Assembly (NCBI RefSeq): GCF_019924045.1
Contig: NZ_JAHXBN010000011.1
Location: forward strand, 496,001 to 560,000
Origin: Dyadobacter fermentans
GTDB lineage: Bacteria; Bacteroidota; Bacteroidia; Cytophagales; Spirosomataceae
Direction: 5' to 3'
Length of the DNA stretch: 64,000 nt
The position numbers and the translations under genes are program-made. Of the stretch, positions 27,498-36,569 are shown in pieces. The notes beneath the pieces are model-generated. The model had not been told where the DNA came from. It saw nothing but the letters and a program-made list of their open reading frames with translations, and did no database searches. How positions within the stretch are numbered: the first letter of the stretch is position 1; every line of letters starts with the position of its first letter.

Positions 27498-30400
27498 ATG
27501 AACAAATTCATCCGAGGCATCGTGGGCTTTTCGCTCAAGAACCGGTTCTTCATATTCTTCATGACTGGCCTGCTGATCATTTCGGGCATTGTCAGCTACC
27601 AGAACACACCGTTGGAAGCGTTTCCGGACGTGACCAACACGCAGATCATCATCGTAACGCAATGGAACGGGCGCAGCGCGGAGGAAATAGAACGTTTTGT
27701 GACGGTACCGATCGAAGTCGCGATGAACTCCGTACAGCAAAAAACCAATGTCCGGAGCACGACCATGTTCGGTTTAAGCATTGTCAAAATCATTTTTGAT
27801 GACAATGTAGAGGACTTTTTCGCCCGGCAGCAAGTCAACAACCAGCTTCGGACTGTTTCACTGCCCGAGGGCGTCGAGCCCGACGTACAACCGCCTTACG
27901 GCCCTACCGGCGAGATTTTCAGGTTTACATTGCAAAGTAAAGACCGCGACAGCCGCGAACTCCTTACCCTGCACAAATGGGTGATCGACCGCCAGCTCCG
28001 CAGCGTGCCGGGCGTAGCCGACGTGGTGGCATTCGGCGGCCGCGACAAGATTTACGAGGTGCAGGTGAACCCTACCAAGCTCGTGAAATACAACATTACG
28101 CCGCTGGAAGTATACCAGGCTGTAACCAAAAGCAATATCAATGTCGGCGGCGACGTGATCGAGAAGAACGGACAGGCTTATGTAGTACGCGGGATCGGGT
28201 TGCTCAACTCTATTCCCGACATTCAGAACATCATTGTCGAATATGTGAAGGATAACCCCGTGCTGGTGAAGGATGTGGCTGACGTGAAAGAGTCGGATAT
28301 GCCGCGCGTGGGGCAGGTAGGCCTGGACGGCAATGACGACGTCGTGGAGGGGATTGTGGTTCAGAGAAAAGGAGAAAACCCGAGCGAAGTACTGGCGCGG
28401 GTGAAGGACAAGATCGAGGAGCTGAATACCAAAATCCTTCCGCCGGACGTCAAAATGGTCACATTCTACGACCGCGACAACCTCATCGAGTTCTGCGCGC
28501 ACACCGTGAAGCATAACCTCGTGGAAGGGATCGTACTCGTGACCGTGATCGTGTTCCTCTTCATGGCCGACTGGCGCACGACCGTCATCGTGTCCATTAT
28601 TATTCCGCTGGCGTTGCTCTTCGCTTTTATGTGTTTGAAACTGAAGGGTATGTCGGCTAACCTGCTTTCGATGGGCGCAATCGACTTTGGAATCATTATC
28701 GACGGCGCCGTGGTGATGGTGGAAGGGATATTCGTGGCCCTCGACCACCTGGCGCACCGGAATGGCATGGACCGGTTCAACAAGCTGTCCAAGCTCGGGC
28801 TCATCAAGCGTACCGGTGGCGAGTTGGGCAAAGCCATTTTCTTCTCCAAACTCATCATTATCACCGCATTGATCCCCATTTTCAGCTTCCAGAAAGTGGA
28901 GGGTAAAATGTTTACGCCGCTAGCCTATACGCTGGGTTTTGCATTGCTGGGTGCATTGCTTTACACGCTTACGCTGGTGCCGGTACTATGTTCCATTTTG
29001 CTGAACAAGAATGTACGCGAAAAGAGCAACCCGGTCGTCCGATTCTTCGACAAAACGGTGACCAGGGGTTTTGAATGGTGCTATGCACGCAAAAAACTCA
29101 GTGTGATCTTCGCATTTGCATTCCTGGGTGTTACGCTCTTCTCGGCCAAATTCCTCGGTACCGAGTTCCTGCCGACGCTCAACGAAGGCGCATTATGGGT
29201 GGAAGCCAAAATGCCGATGAGCAGCTCCCTGGCCGAAACGACCAAAATGGTAACAACGCTTCGTGCCAAACTGAATGAATTCCCGGAAGTAAACGGGGTA
29301 TTATCCCAAACCGGCCGTTCCAATGACGGTACCGACCCGTCGGGTTTCTATTATGTGCAAATGCAGGTGAATTTGAAGCCAAAAGAAGAGTGGAAGCGCA
29401 AAATCAGCCAGGACGACCTGATCGAGGAAATGGACGCGAAGCTGAAACAGTTCCAGGGCATTAACTACAACTACTCGCAGCCGATTATCGACAACGTGGC
29501 CGAAGCCGTGGCGGGGATGAATGCAAGTAATGCCGTGAAAATCTACGGCGACGACCTCGAAACGCTGAATAACAAGGCCAACCAGGTACTGGAAGCGATC
29601 AAGAACGTGCCGGGGATCAAAGACGTGGGTATTCTGCGGAACATCGGCCAGCCGGAGGTAAGCGTGATCCTGCACGACCACAAAATGGCGCAATACGGCG
29701 TGAGCATTGCCGACGCACAAGCCGTGATCGAAATGGCGATCGGAGGTAAAACGGCGTCCATTCTCTACGAAGGCGAGCGGAAATTCGATATCCGTCTGCG
29801 CTATGAGCAGCAATACCGCCGCACGGTCGACGATATTCAGCAACTGATGGTGCCGACGCTCACAGGAGGTAAGATTCCACTCAAAGAGATTTCCACGATC
29901 CGCACCGTTACCGGGCCTGCATTCGTGTACCGCGACAATAACAAGCGCTTTATCGGCGTCAAATTCTCCGTCCGCGAGCGCGACCTTGGCAGCACCATTG
30001 CCGAAGCACAGTCGAAAGTGAAACCTTTGCTTTCATCATTGCCAAAAGGTTATTCGGTTAGCTGGTCAGGGGAGTTCGAGAACCAGGTACGGGCTACCGC
30101 CCGGCTGGGTCAGGTGGTGCCTATTAGTTTGGTAGGGATATTCATTTTGCTGTTCATCATGTTCAGCAATGCCAAAGATGCCGGGCTGGTGCTGATCAAC
30201 GTGCCGTTCGCATTGATCGGCGGTATCCTCGCACTGCACGTTACGCATATGAACTTCGGTATCTCGGCGGGGGTAGGTTTTATAGCCCTTTTCGGTCTCT
30301 GCGTGCAGAATGGGGTGATATTGATTTCCGTATTCAATAAAAACCTGGCTGCGAGGATGACGCTCGACGAGGCGATCAGGGAAGGGGTGAAATCGCGGAT

Positions 30401-30605
30401 CAGGCCAGTGATTATGACTGCATTAATGGCGGCAATCGGTCTGCTACCGGCAGCTGTTTCCACCGGCATTGGCTCCGAAACCCAAAAGCCGCTTGCCATT
30501 GTGGTAATCGGCGGACTAATCACCGCTACCGTGCTTACGCTGCTCGTATTCCCGATCATTTACGGTTTCTTCAACCGGAAAATCAAGGTTTCAAAATATG
30601 CGTGA
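27498..30605 (+). CDS. Heavy-metal efflux RND pump, CzcA/CusA family
   Basis: A 1035-residue inner-membrane proton antiporter with the 12-helix RND layout. Features include the N-terminal helix and NTPLEAFPDVTNTQIIIVTQW, the proton-relay segment SMGAIDFGIIIDGAVVMVEG (about 391-410) that is specific to the heavy-metal subgroup, two large periplasmic loops, and a C-terminal AIVVIGGLITATVLTLLVFP. The DFG-D-E pattern in helix 4 separates it from drug pumps of the AcrB type. CusA-type methionine clusters are not obvious, so divalent-cation (Czc-like) export is a little more likely. It is the third gene of the operon, controlled perhaps by the adjacent two-component system. Confidence 0.95.
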   Translation: MNKFIRGIVGFSLKNRFFIFFMTGLLIISGIVSYQNTPLEAFPDVTNTQIIIVTQWNGRSAEEIERFVTVPIEVAMNSVQQKTNVRSTTMFGLSIVKIIFDDNVEDFFARQQVNNQLRTVSLPEGVEPDVQPPYGPTGEIFRFTLQSKDRDSRELLTLHKWVIDRQLRSVPGVADVVAFGGRDKIYEVQVNPTKLVKYNITPLEVYQAVTKSNINVGGDVIEKNGQAYVVRGIGLLNSIPDIQNIIVEYVKDNPVLVKDVADVKESDMPRVGQVGLDGNDDVVEGIVVQRKGENPSEVLARVKDKIEELNTKILPPDVKMVTFYDRDNLIEFCAHTVKHNLVEGIVLVTVIVFLFMADWRTTVIVSIIIPLALLFAFMCLKLKGMSANLLSMGAIDFGIIIDGAVVMVEGIFVALDHLAHRNGMDRFNKLSKLGLIKRTGGELGKAIFFSKLIIITALIPIFSFQKVEGKMFTPLAYTLGFALLGALLYTLTLVPVLCSILLNKNVREKSNPVVRFFDKTVTRGFEWCYARKKLSVIFAFAFLGVTLFSAKFLGTEFLPTLNEGALWVEAKMPMSSSLAETTKMVTTLRAKLNEFPEVNGVLSQTGRSNDGTDPSGFYYVQMQVNLKPKEEWKRKISQDDLIEEMDAKLKQFQGINYNYSQPIIDNVAEAVAGMNASNAVKIYGDDLETLNNKANQVLEAIKNVPGIKDVGILRNIGQPEVSVILHDHKMAQYGVSIADAQAVIEMAIGGKTASILYEGERKFDIRLRYEQQYRRTVDDIQQLMVPTLTGGKIPLKEISTIRTVTGPAFVYRDNNKRFIGVKFSVRERDLGSTIAEAQSKVKPLLSSLPKGYSVSWSGEFENQVRATARLGQVVPISLVGIFILLFIMFSNAKDAGLVLINVPFALIGGILALHVTHMNFGISAGVGFIALFGLCVQNGVILISVFNKNLAARMTLDEAIREGVKSRIRPVIMTALMAAIGLLPAAVSTGIGSETQKPLAIVVIGGLITATVLTLLVFPIIYGFFNRKIKVSKYA

Positions 30606-30794
30606 TTTTTTGTCAGCCTGAGCGGACCGCCGCCGGGCGGTCGAAGTAAGGATCGTTCGAACGTGACGTTCGAACACGCTATTTGCAGGCCTCTGGCCGG
30701 TCTCGCCCATCCGACCGGCCGGAGGCCTGCAAATAGTTTACGCGAAGCGATAGCTTCGCGCCGTAAACCGCTTCGCTAAGCATGACGGTTCAGC
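30606..30794. repeat. Cluster of nested palindromes after the efflux operon
   Basis: This gap holds three successive hairpins. The first is a perfect 10-bp stem at 30655-30664/30666-30675 (1-nt loop). The second is a 24-bp stem with one mismatch at 30679-30702/30713-30736 (10-nt loop). The third is a bipartite stem of 13 bp at 30736-30748/30753-30768 (loop gata, 3-nt bulge). The outer flanks (tgtcagcctgagcgg and cttcgctaagcatgac) look like the two halves of one dispersed intergenic palindrome split by the inner elements. No T tract follows the hairpins. Confidence 0.85.
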
Positions 30795-31658
30795 TCATAT
30801 TTTCCCACCACCCTGGTTCAGATTGGAAAAATCATAGCCGATATGGAATACATAGCGGAGAGAAATTCCGAAGTTCCAGCCCGAACCGTCGCCTTCGATC
30901 CGCGCGCGTTCCGTTTCCACACCATTCACTTTGTATACCAGATCAGTCGTCAGGGAGTTGCCCATCCCCCATTGTTTACGGGCAAAAAGCGACATATCAA
31001 TCGATTTGGCTACCTTGATCACATACTCCGCCGACGCTTCCGCAAGGCCCGTCATGGATTGGGCAATGCGCGTGTCACTCGACATAAACAGTGTGTCCAC
31101 TCCCTGCCGGCGCCCCCTCTCGCGGTAACCCGAGAATTCCATATAATCCTTCGATTTACCTGAATTGGGCACCAGCCCCGCACCCGCGCTGATCCAGAAT
31201 GCCGACTTGCGGACCGAAGGTTTCCCCCAAAGCAGCCGCATTTTCCCACGGACGATCAGGCTGTTTTTGTCATTTTCCATCTGGTATTTCAATGGATTAT
31301 CTCCATAGATCATCAGCACATTATGAATGGCAGAGCGGTCGTAGGCCAGCTCCACATTCCATTGTTCTTTGTAAACCCATCCCGCGGTAACACCCCAGGC
31401 CGAAACCGTGGGCGATTCGGTACCTATCAACTCGTCAAAATCGTTGTCGATCGTATTCTTATCGTTCCTTACAAAGCCGCTCACGCCCACATACCAGCGG
31501 TCGCGGACTTTCACATCACCAAATTTTTTGAGATACGATTCGGTATTATAGGGCTTGGTGCCAATAGGTCTGGTGTAGCTTTTCCGGTAGTAATCCCCGT
31601 CCTGAGCCCGGACCTGGAAAAATACGGCAAAGAAGAGGATCGTAAAGATGGGTTTCAT
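30795..31658 (-). CDS. Predicted outer membrane beta-barrel protein, unknown function
   Basis: A 287-residue exported protein with signal peptide MKPIFTILFFAVFFQVRA followed by QDGDYYRKSYTR. The rest alternates aromatic and charged residues, as in a small outer-membrane barrel (YVGVSGFVRNDKNT, AWGVTAGWVYKEQWNVELAY, MSLFARKQWGMGNSL, WNFGISLRYVFHIGYDF). I do not recognise a named family. It starts at the ATG at 31658; 11 codons further upstream are open but precede the signal. It lies 83 bp downstream of the REC-PAS-kinase gene on the same strand, with a weak sigma-54-like site of its own (31706-31721), so it may be an output of that system. Confidence 0.8.
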   Translation of the reverse strand: MKPIFTILFFAVFFQVRAQDGDYYRKSYTRPIGTKPYNTESYLKKFGDVKVRDRWYVGVSGFVRNDKNTIDNDFDELIGTESPTVSAWGVTAGWVYKEQWNVELAYDRSAIHNVLMIYGDNPLKYQMENDKNSLIVRGKMRLLWGKPSVRKSAFWISAGAGLVPNSGKSKDYMEFSGYRERGRRQGVDTLFMSSDTRIAQSMTGLAEASAEYVIKVAKSIDMSLFARKQWGMGNSLTTDLVYKVNGVETERARIEGDGSGWNFGISLRYVFHIGYDFSNLNQGGGKI

Positions 31659-31705
31659 AGAAGTGCTCCTTTTTTCTCTCCTTACGCGCACCCAGGCCCG
31701 ATCGT

Positions 31706-31721
31706 TGCATGAAAATTGCCG
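31706..31721 (-). promoter_or_regulatory. Weak sigma-54-like site upstream of the barrel gene
   Basis: Read on the minus strand, CGGCAATTTTCATGCA has GG and GC in the correct register with GGCA and TGCA intact, and four mismatches to the 12-position consensus. The start would fall near 31695, about 37 nt before the ATG at 31658. Confidence 0.35.
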
Positions 31722-31741
31722 GCTAATGCAGTTGGAAGCAT

Positions 31742-33172
31742 TTACTTGCCGGTCTGGAAACTGATGGTAAAAGTGGTTCCCACGCCCAGCTCCGACTGCA
31801 CTTCTATGCGTCCGTGGTGTGCGTGGATAATGCTCATCGTCGTGGATAATCCGATGCCCATTCCATTGTTCTTTCCGGTGAAATAGGGCTCAAATATCTT
31901 GTCCATATGCTCCTCGCTGATCCCCGCGCCGTTGTCCACAAATATTACCTGGATGTGGTCGCCGTGGTTTTTCGTCGCGATCCGGAGTACACCCCGGTCC
32001 TCTTCCATCGCCTCGATAGCATTGGTAATGAGGTTTAGAAAAGCCATTTGCAGCGAAACGCGGTCGAGCGGTAATGCGAGCTCTTCGCTGGCAAATTCAT
32101 TGACAATCTGAATCCTTTTGAGTTGTACCCGGTCGAGCGCAGCGCTGATGGCCTGGCTCAGCACCGAATGTACCGAACTCTCCACCAGTTCGATATCCTC
32201 GGAAGACGAAGGTTGTAGCAACTGCGTAATGAGGTCGTTAATGCGTGTGCAGTTGCGCTTGATAATTTGCGTATAGAATTTGTGGTCCTCATCGGCGAGT
32301 TCCATTTCCAGCTGCTCTGCCGAGAGGTTCACATTCGTGAGCGGGTTACGCACTTCATGCGCGAGCATACGCACGAGCCTGCCGGTCACTGCTATTTTTT
32401 CGGAAAATAATCTTTCCTTTTCCGACTGCTTGCGGGCTGTCATGTCATGCAAACGGCCCTGGATATAGGGATGGTCATCGTCCACTTCCACCGAAGCAGA
32501 AAACAGGCAGTACTTCTTATCGGCATCTTTGGTGAACAGGCGCACCTCATGGTCGTGAATGGGCTGTTCGGCAATGTCTTTCCAGCGTGTTGCGAACAAA
32601 GGATCGTCCACCAGGTCGGTGATTTTCTTCTCCTTCAACTGCTCGCCCGAATAGCCGGTGAGAATACTCGCGGCTTCATTGAAATCAATGATATTACCTT
32701 CCAGATCGCTGATAAACAGGAAATCGTTGGATTCTTCGAACACGCGGCGATAGCGGCGCTCGCTGTGGCGCAACGCTTTCAAAACGGAGGTCCGCTCCAA
32801 TGCATAACGGATGCTTCTTTCCAGTTTTTCGGCATCCAGCTCACTCTTGATGAGGTAATCTGCCGCACCGAGACGCAATGCTTCAACGGCGATTTTGGTG
32901 TCGCCTTTGCCCGTGAGGAGGATAATAGGCTCCTCGCATTCGAAATTGCAGGCGAGCTCAATCAGGTCGATACCAGTACTTTCTCCAAGCAGATAATCAA
33001 ACAGGTACAGGTCAAATTTGTTGGTTCTGATCTGGGATTCCGCCTCTTTGAAAGTAGCACACCAGGTAATATCAAACTTCCAGTTGACCAAATCCTGAAA
33101 ATATTCACGGGTCAGGAAGTAATCATCCTCGTCGTCGTCCACCAACAATACCCTGATCAGTTTACTATTCAT
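31742..33172 (-). CDS. Soluble hybrid sensor: receiver, PAS, histidine kinase
   Basis: A 476-residue protein beginning MNSKLIRVLLVDDDEDD. The N-terminal receiver domain has its phospho-acceptor Asp in LYLFDYLLGES and Lys in YLIKSE. A PAS domain (about 140-245; FEESNDFLFISDLEGNIIDF, LTGYSGEQLKEK) is followed by the HisKA H-box MLAHEVRNPLTNVN and an HATPase domain with NLITNAIEAM, FVDNGAGIS and NGMGIGLSTTMSI. There is no membrane segment, so it senses a cytoplasmic signal or is driven by another kinase through its receiver. It lies 19 bp downstream of the NtrC-type regulator, its likely partner, and the ATG at 33172 avoids overlapping it. Confidence 0.92.
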   Translation of the reverse strand: MNSKLIRVLLVDDDEDDYFLTREYFQDLVNWKFDITWCATFKEAESQIRTNKFDLYLFDYLLGESTGIDLIELACNFECEEPIILLTGKGDTKIAVEALRLGAADYLIKSELDAEKLERSIRYALERTSVLKALRHSERRYRRVFEESNDFLFISDLEGNIIDFNEAASILTGYSGEQLKEKKITDLVDDPLFATRWKDIAEQPIHDHEVRLFTKDADKKYCLFSASVEVDDDHPYIQGRLHDMTARKQSEKERLFSEKIAVTGRLVRMLAHEVRNPLTNVNLSAEQLEMELADEDHKFYTQIIKRNCTRINDLITQLLQPSSSEDIELVESSVHSVLSQAISAALDRVQLKRIQIVNEFASEELALPLDRVSLQMAFLNLITNAIEAMEEDRGVLRIATKNHGDHIQVIFVDNGAGISEEHMDKIFEPYFTGKNNGMGIGLSTTMSIIHAHHGRIEVQSELGVGTTFTISFQTGK

Positions 33173-33191
33173 TCCTGCTGCTATTCCGCTG

Positions 33192-34652
33192 TCAGATATC
33201 AAATTGTTTCATTTTGTTGTAAAGCGTCTTGCGGTCGATGTTCAGCAAACGCGCCGCCTTGCTTTTATTGAAATTCACATCCCGCAATACCTGCATGATC
33301 ATGTCATATTCTGCCTCATTGGCGACTGTTTTAAGACTTGGCTTGGTATCGTCACCATCCGCATTATCCAACAACAGCGACGCTGCCGAACTAGCCGCCG
33401 GAGCAGGCTCATCGTCCAGGTCTTTCAGACGTTTGTAATTGACGATCTCAAATGGCAGCGCCTTTTCCTCGATCAGTTCACCGTCCGAAAGCAGCGTCGC
33501 ACGCTTGATCACATTTTTGAGCTCTCGAAGGTTACCCGGCCATGAGTAGTTCAGGAAGTCGTTTTTAACTTCCTCCGAAAATCCCTTAACATTCTTGCCG
33601 AGTTCCACATTGGTTGTTTCCAGGAACGCACCGGCAAAAAGCATCAGATCATCTTTACGGTTCCTCAATGCAGGGACTTCGATCGTAAATTCATTGAAAC
33701 GGTAATAAAGATCCTCCCGGAACTTGCCGTTACGCGCCGAATCGAGCAACCGCTCATTACTCGCCACGATAATACGGACATCCAGATCGATTTCTTTCGA
33801 CCCGCCGATACGGCGCATTTTGCGCTCTTGTACCACGCGCAGCAACGCCACCTGTATTTCGTAGGACAGGTTGGACACCTCGTCGAGGAACAGCGTACCG
33901 CCATTCGCCAGTTCGAAATGACCTATTTTGGTCTGCAATGCGCCGGTGAATGAGCCTTTTTCGTGACCGAACAACTCGCTGCCCGCCAGCTCTTTGGAAA
34001 TGGCACCGCAATCCATCGCCACAAATGGCATGTCTTTGCGCTTCGACCGGTTATGGATTTCCTGGGCGATAGCTTCCTTTCCGGAGCCGCTTTCGCCGTA
34101 AATAATTACGCTGAAATTCGTAGGAGCTACCAGGTCCACCTGCCGGAACAGGTTATCCGAAACATCGCTGCTGCCCATCACATACCCCGCTCTCGTGCGC
34201 GGCTGACTCTTGCGTGCAGGTTTCGCCGGTTCGGAATTGCCGTCGGACGAGGCCGGTGCCACGTATTGCTGTTCTTCGTTTTCGGACGCCTCCGCGTCGG
34301 CAATGGCCTTTTTCACGGTAACCAGTATCTCATCGGGGAACAGCGGCTTGGTAATGTAATCGTAGGCGCCCAGCTTCATCACATTCACCGCCACTTTGAT
34401 ATCCGAATAACCGGTAATGATCAGGACAGGCACGTTGGGCCTTTTGGATTTAATCGTCGTCAGCAATTCGGTCCCGGTAATATCTCCGAGCCTGAAATCA
34501 GTCATGACGAGGTCGGGCGAAATGGATTCTATCAATGCGAGCCCGTCTTTGCCGTTCTGGGCTGTTTCTACTATAAAATCATTTTTTGACAAAAAACGCT
34601 TCAAAAGGAAGCAAATATCCGCTTCATCATCAACAACAACTATTTTTTTCAT
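33192..34652 (-). CDS. NtrC-family sigma-54-dependent response regulator
   Basis: A 486-residue activator. The receiver domain has Asp8/Asp9, phospho-Asp52 (LVMTDFRLGD) and Lys102. A linker rich in Pro, Ser and Lys (about 125-155) leads to an AAA+ domain with Walker A GESGSGKE (186-193), the sigma-54 loop GSFTGA (233-238, Ser in place of the usual Ala) and Walker B TLFLDEV (253-259). An Ala/Ser/Asp-rich segment (about 415-440) precedes the C-terminal Fis helix-turn-helix (AARLLNIDRKTLYNKMKQFDI). It lies between rpoN and the hybrid kinase on one strand with gaps of 27 and 19 bp, so sigma factor, activator and kinase are probably co-transcribed. Confidence 0.96.
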   Translation of the reverse strand: MKKIVVVDDEADICFLLKRFLSKNDFIVETAQNGKDGLALIESISPDLVMTDFRLGDITGTELLTTIKSKRPNVPVLIITGYSDIKVAVNVMKLGAYDYITKPLFPDEILVTVKKAIADAEASENEEQQYVAPASSDGNSEPAKPARKSQPRTRAGYVMGSSDVSDNLFRQVDLVAPTNFSVIIYGESGSGKEAIAQEIHNRSKRKDMPFVAMDCGAISKELAGSELFGHEKGSFTGALQTKIGHFELANGGTLFLDEVSNLSYEIQVALLRVVQERKMRRIGGSKEIDLDVRIIVASNERLLDSARNGKFREDLYYRFNEFTIEVPALRNRKDDLMLFAGAFLETTNVELGKNVKGFSEEVKNDFLNYSWPGNLRELKNVIKRATLLSDGELIEEKALPFEIVNYKRLKDLDDEPAPAASSAASLLLDNADGDDTKPSLKTVANEAEYDMIMQVLRDVNFNKSKAARLLNIDRKTLYNKMKQFDI

Positions 34653-34679
34653 GCCGGGTGTAAGGGCTTAACTTGGTTT

Positions 34680-36122
34680 TTAAATAGTAACTCTCAACCT
34701 CGCGGTAGGTATATTTAGTTGCTCGCGGTACTTGGCCACCGTCCTTCTGGCAACGGAATAGCCTTTTTCGGCAAGCATGTCTGTAATTTGCTGGTCGTTA
34801 TACGGGTGACGCTTGTCCTCCTCGCTCACGATCTCCCGGATCGCCTCCTGGATCTCCCGGTTCGACACCTCCGTGCCGTCCTCATTCGTAACCCCCTCAG
34901 TGAAAAGATCTTTCAGGAGCACAATCCCGAACGGTGTCTGCACATATTTGTTGGTCGTCACACGAGATACGGTAGAAATGTCCATATCGATGATTTCTGC
35001 GACATCTTTGAGGATCATCGGGCGCAATTTCTTGATATCCCCGGTCTGGAAATAATCGTATTGCAGCTTCACAATTGCCTTCAACGTATTCAGCATCGTG
35101 TTTTCCCGCTGCTTGATGGCGTCGATGAACCACTTCGCCGAGTTCATTTTGTTTTTAAGGAACTGGTTGGTGGCTTTATCCTGCTTCTGCTCCGCCATTT
35201 GGGTGAAAACCTTGTTCAGCTTTAATGCCGGGCTGTTTCCCCAGGTTAGCTGAACTTCAATTTCCCCATCCTCGGTATACCAGAGCATAAAGTCGGGCTT
35301 GATGCTCTCGTTTACGATAGAGTCGTTGCGCAGCCCCGACGCCGGCTTCGGATTGAGCGTGGTAATCAGCTGAATAGCCTTTTTCAGCGACTCTTCATCC
35401 AGTCCGGTGATGCGCATGATTTTATCGTAGTTGCGCGACCCCAGCTCGTCGAATGCGTCGGTAACAATCTTGCAAGCCCATTTCCAGGTCTCGTTCTGAT
35501 TTTCCATGCGATTGAGCTGGATCAGCAGGCATTCCCGCAAATCGCTGGCTGCTATCCCCGGCGGATCGAGTTGTTGGATGATTTTCAGCATTGTGTTCAC
35601 TTCGTCGGTATCGATAAACATGCTGTTAGCAAATGAAATATCGTCCGCAATCACATCGCTTTCCCTTCTCAAAAAACCGTCCTCGTCGAGCGAGTCGAGG
35701 ATGAAGTCGGCGATCAGTTGCTGGCGTTCATCCAGTTGCAGAAAGTGTACCTGCTGTTTGAGGTCGTCCCTGAACGAAATGGCCTCCACCATCGGCCGGG
35801 TATATAGTTCATTGTCTGCCGACTGGTTATTTGCATACGTTTTATAATCCGGAATATCGTCGTCACGGAACTCGTCCCAGTCGTAGTAATCTTGTACGGA
35901 ATTATCTTCACTACCCGATGAACTGTCCGATTCATCGAATTCTTCGGGCGCATCCTCCGACGTACTTTCCTCCTTCCCCTCTTCCAGTATAGGGTTTTCT
36001 TCCAGTTCTTCCTTAATTCGTTGTTCAAGCTCCATTGTAGTCAGGTGCAGTAAATTCAGCATCTGAATTTGCAAGGGAGAGTATTTTAAAGTCTGTCTCT
36101 GCGTCTGCGTCTGTCTTTGCAT
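34680..36122 (-). CDS. rpoN: RNA polymerase sigma-54 factor
   Basis: A 480-residue sigma-54. The N-terminal activator-interacting region I is Gln/Leu-rich (QRQTLKYSPLQIQMLNLLHLTTMELEQRIKEELEENP). An acidic region II (about 45-95, many Asp, Glu and Ser) follows, then the core-binding domain, the helix-turn-helix and the RpoN box ARRTVAKYRE (about 460-469), which reads the -24 element. Length and order are normal. It directs transcription from -24/-12 promoters in an activator-dependent way. It is first in the operon with an NtrC-type activator and a REC-PAS kinase, which is tighter clustering than usual. The upstream gap of 447 bp has no clear -7 box, only TAAATTT-like candidates. Confidence 0.98.
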   Translation of the reverse strand: MQRQTQTQRQTLKYSPLQIQMLNLLHLTTMELEQRIKEELEENPILEEGKEESTSEDAPEEFDESDSSSGSEDNSVQDYYDWDEFRDDDIPDYKTYANNQSADNELYTRPMVEAISFRDDLKQQVHFLQLDERQQLIADFILDSLDEDGFLRRESDVIADDISFANSMFIDTDEVNTMLKIIQQLDPPGIAASDLRECLLIQLNRMENQNETWKWACKIVTDAFDELGSRNYDKIMRITGLDEESLKKAIQLITTLNPKPASGLRNDSIVNESIKPDFMLWYTEDGEIEVQLTWGNSPALKLNKVFTQMAEQKQDKATNQFLKNKMNSAKWFIDAIKQRENTMLNTLKAIVKLQYDYFQTGDIKKLRPMILKDVAEIIDMDISTVSRVTTNKYVQTPFGIVLLKDLFTEGVTNEDGTEVSNREIQEAIREIVSEEDKRHPYNDQQITDMLAEKGYSVARRTVAKYREQLNIPTARLRVTI

Positions 36123-36569
36123 ATAGCAACTAAGGGTAAAATTTACATTCTCTTCGTGCTTTAAATTTACGACTCTTTATCAAATCTTGCCCCAACGGAG
36201 AGGTGCGTTACCGAAGATTGCGTAGTTATTTCCACATACTGAGTATTATAATTCAGAATGTAGAGCTAATCCCCATTCAAAAACGCCTCCGCGGCCACGC
36301 TGATCGCCTTTTGGCGCCTCGCACCAGCAAGGCGGGTATCCGGGCTGCTTCCGGGAGCACTTGCTCACCGACAGCTTCAATCTGGCTGAAAATCAAAAGA
36401 TATCGTACTTTCAAATGGATTCCGGCTTTCGCTTCCCCGGTGTTGTCCCACCGTCTGTGCGGCGTATGACATACGAAAACCATAGATTACGGAATGCAAA
36501 AGCCTTGCCTACCCCTATAAACGACGAAACCCTCCGGTAAGGGAGGGTTCCTATCTGATGCGGGCCGTG
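36123..36569. other. 447-bp gap upstream of rpoN
   Basis: No convincing gene. The first 60 bp must hold the rpoN promoter (minus strand). From 36304 to 36540 the plus strand is open in one frame for 78 codons with reasonable codon use but no ATG until 36415, so it may be a gene remnant. A terminator for the 103-residue gene lies at 36528-36549. Confidence 0.5.
36528..36549 (-). terminator. Hairpin terminator downstream of the 103-residue gene
   Basis: An 8-bp perfect stem (36528-36535 with 36542-36549) lies 20 bp beyond the minus-strand stop at 36570. The following T tract on the minus strand is short and interrupted, so termination may be modest. Confidence 0.6.

Noticed and set aside
36330..36372. 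Minus-strand segment like the SRP RNA core (cccggaagcagcc)
   Set aside because: The conserved GGAAGG-AGCAGCC loop order and the flanking helix are not met, so it is not an SRP RNA.
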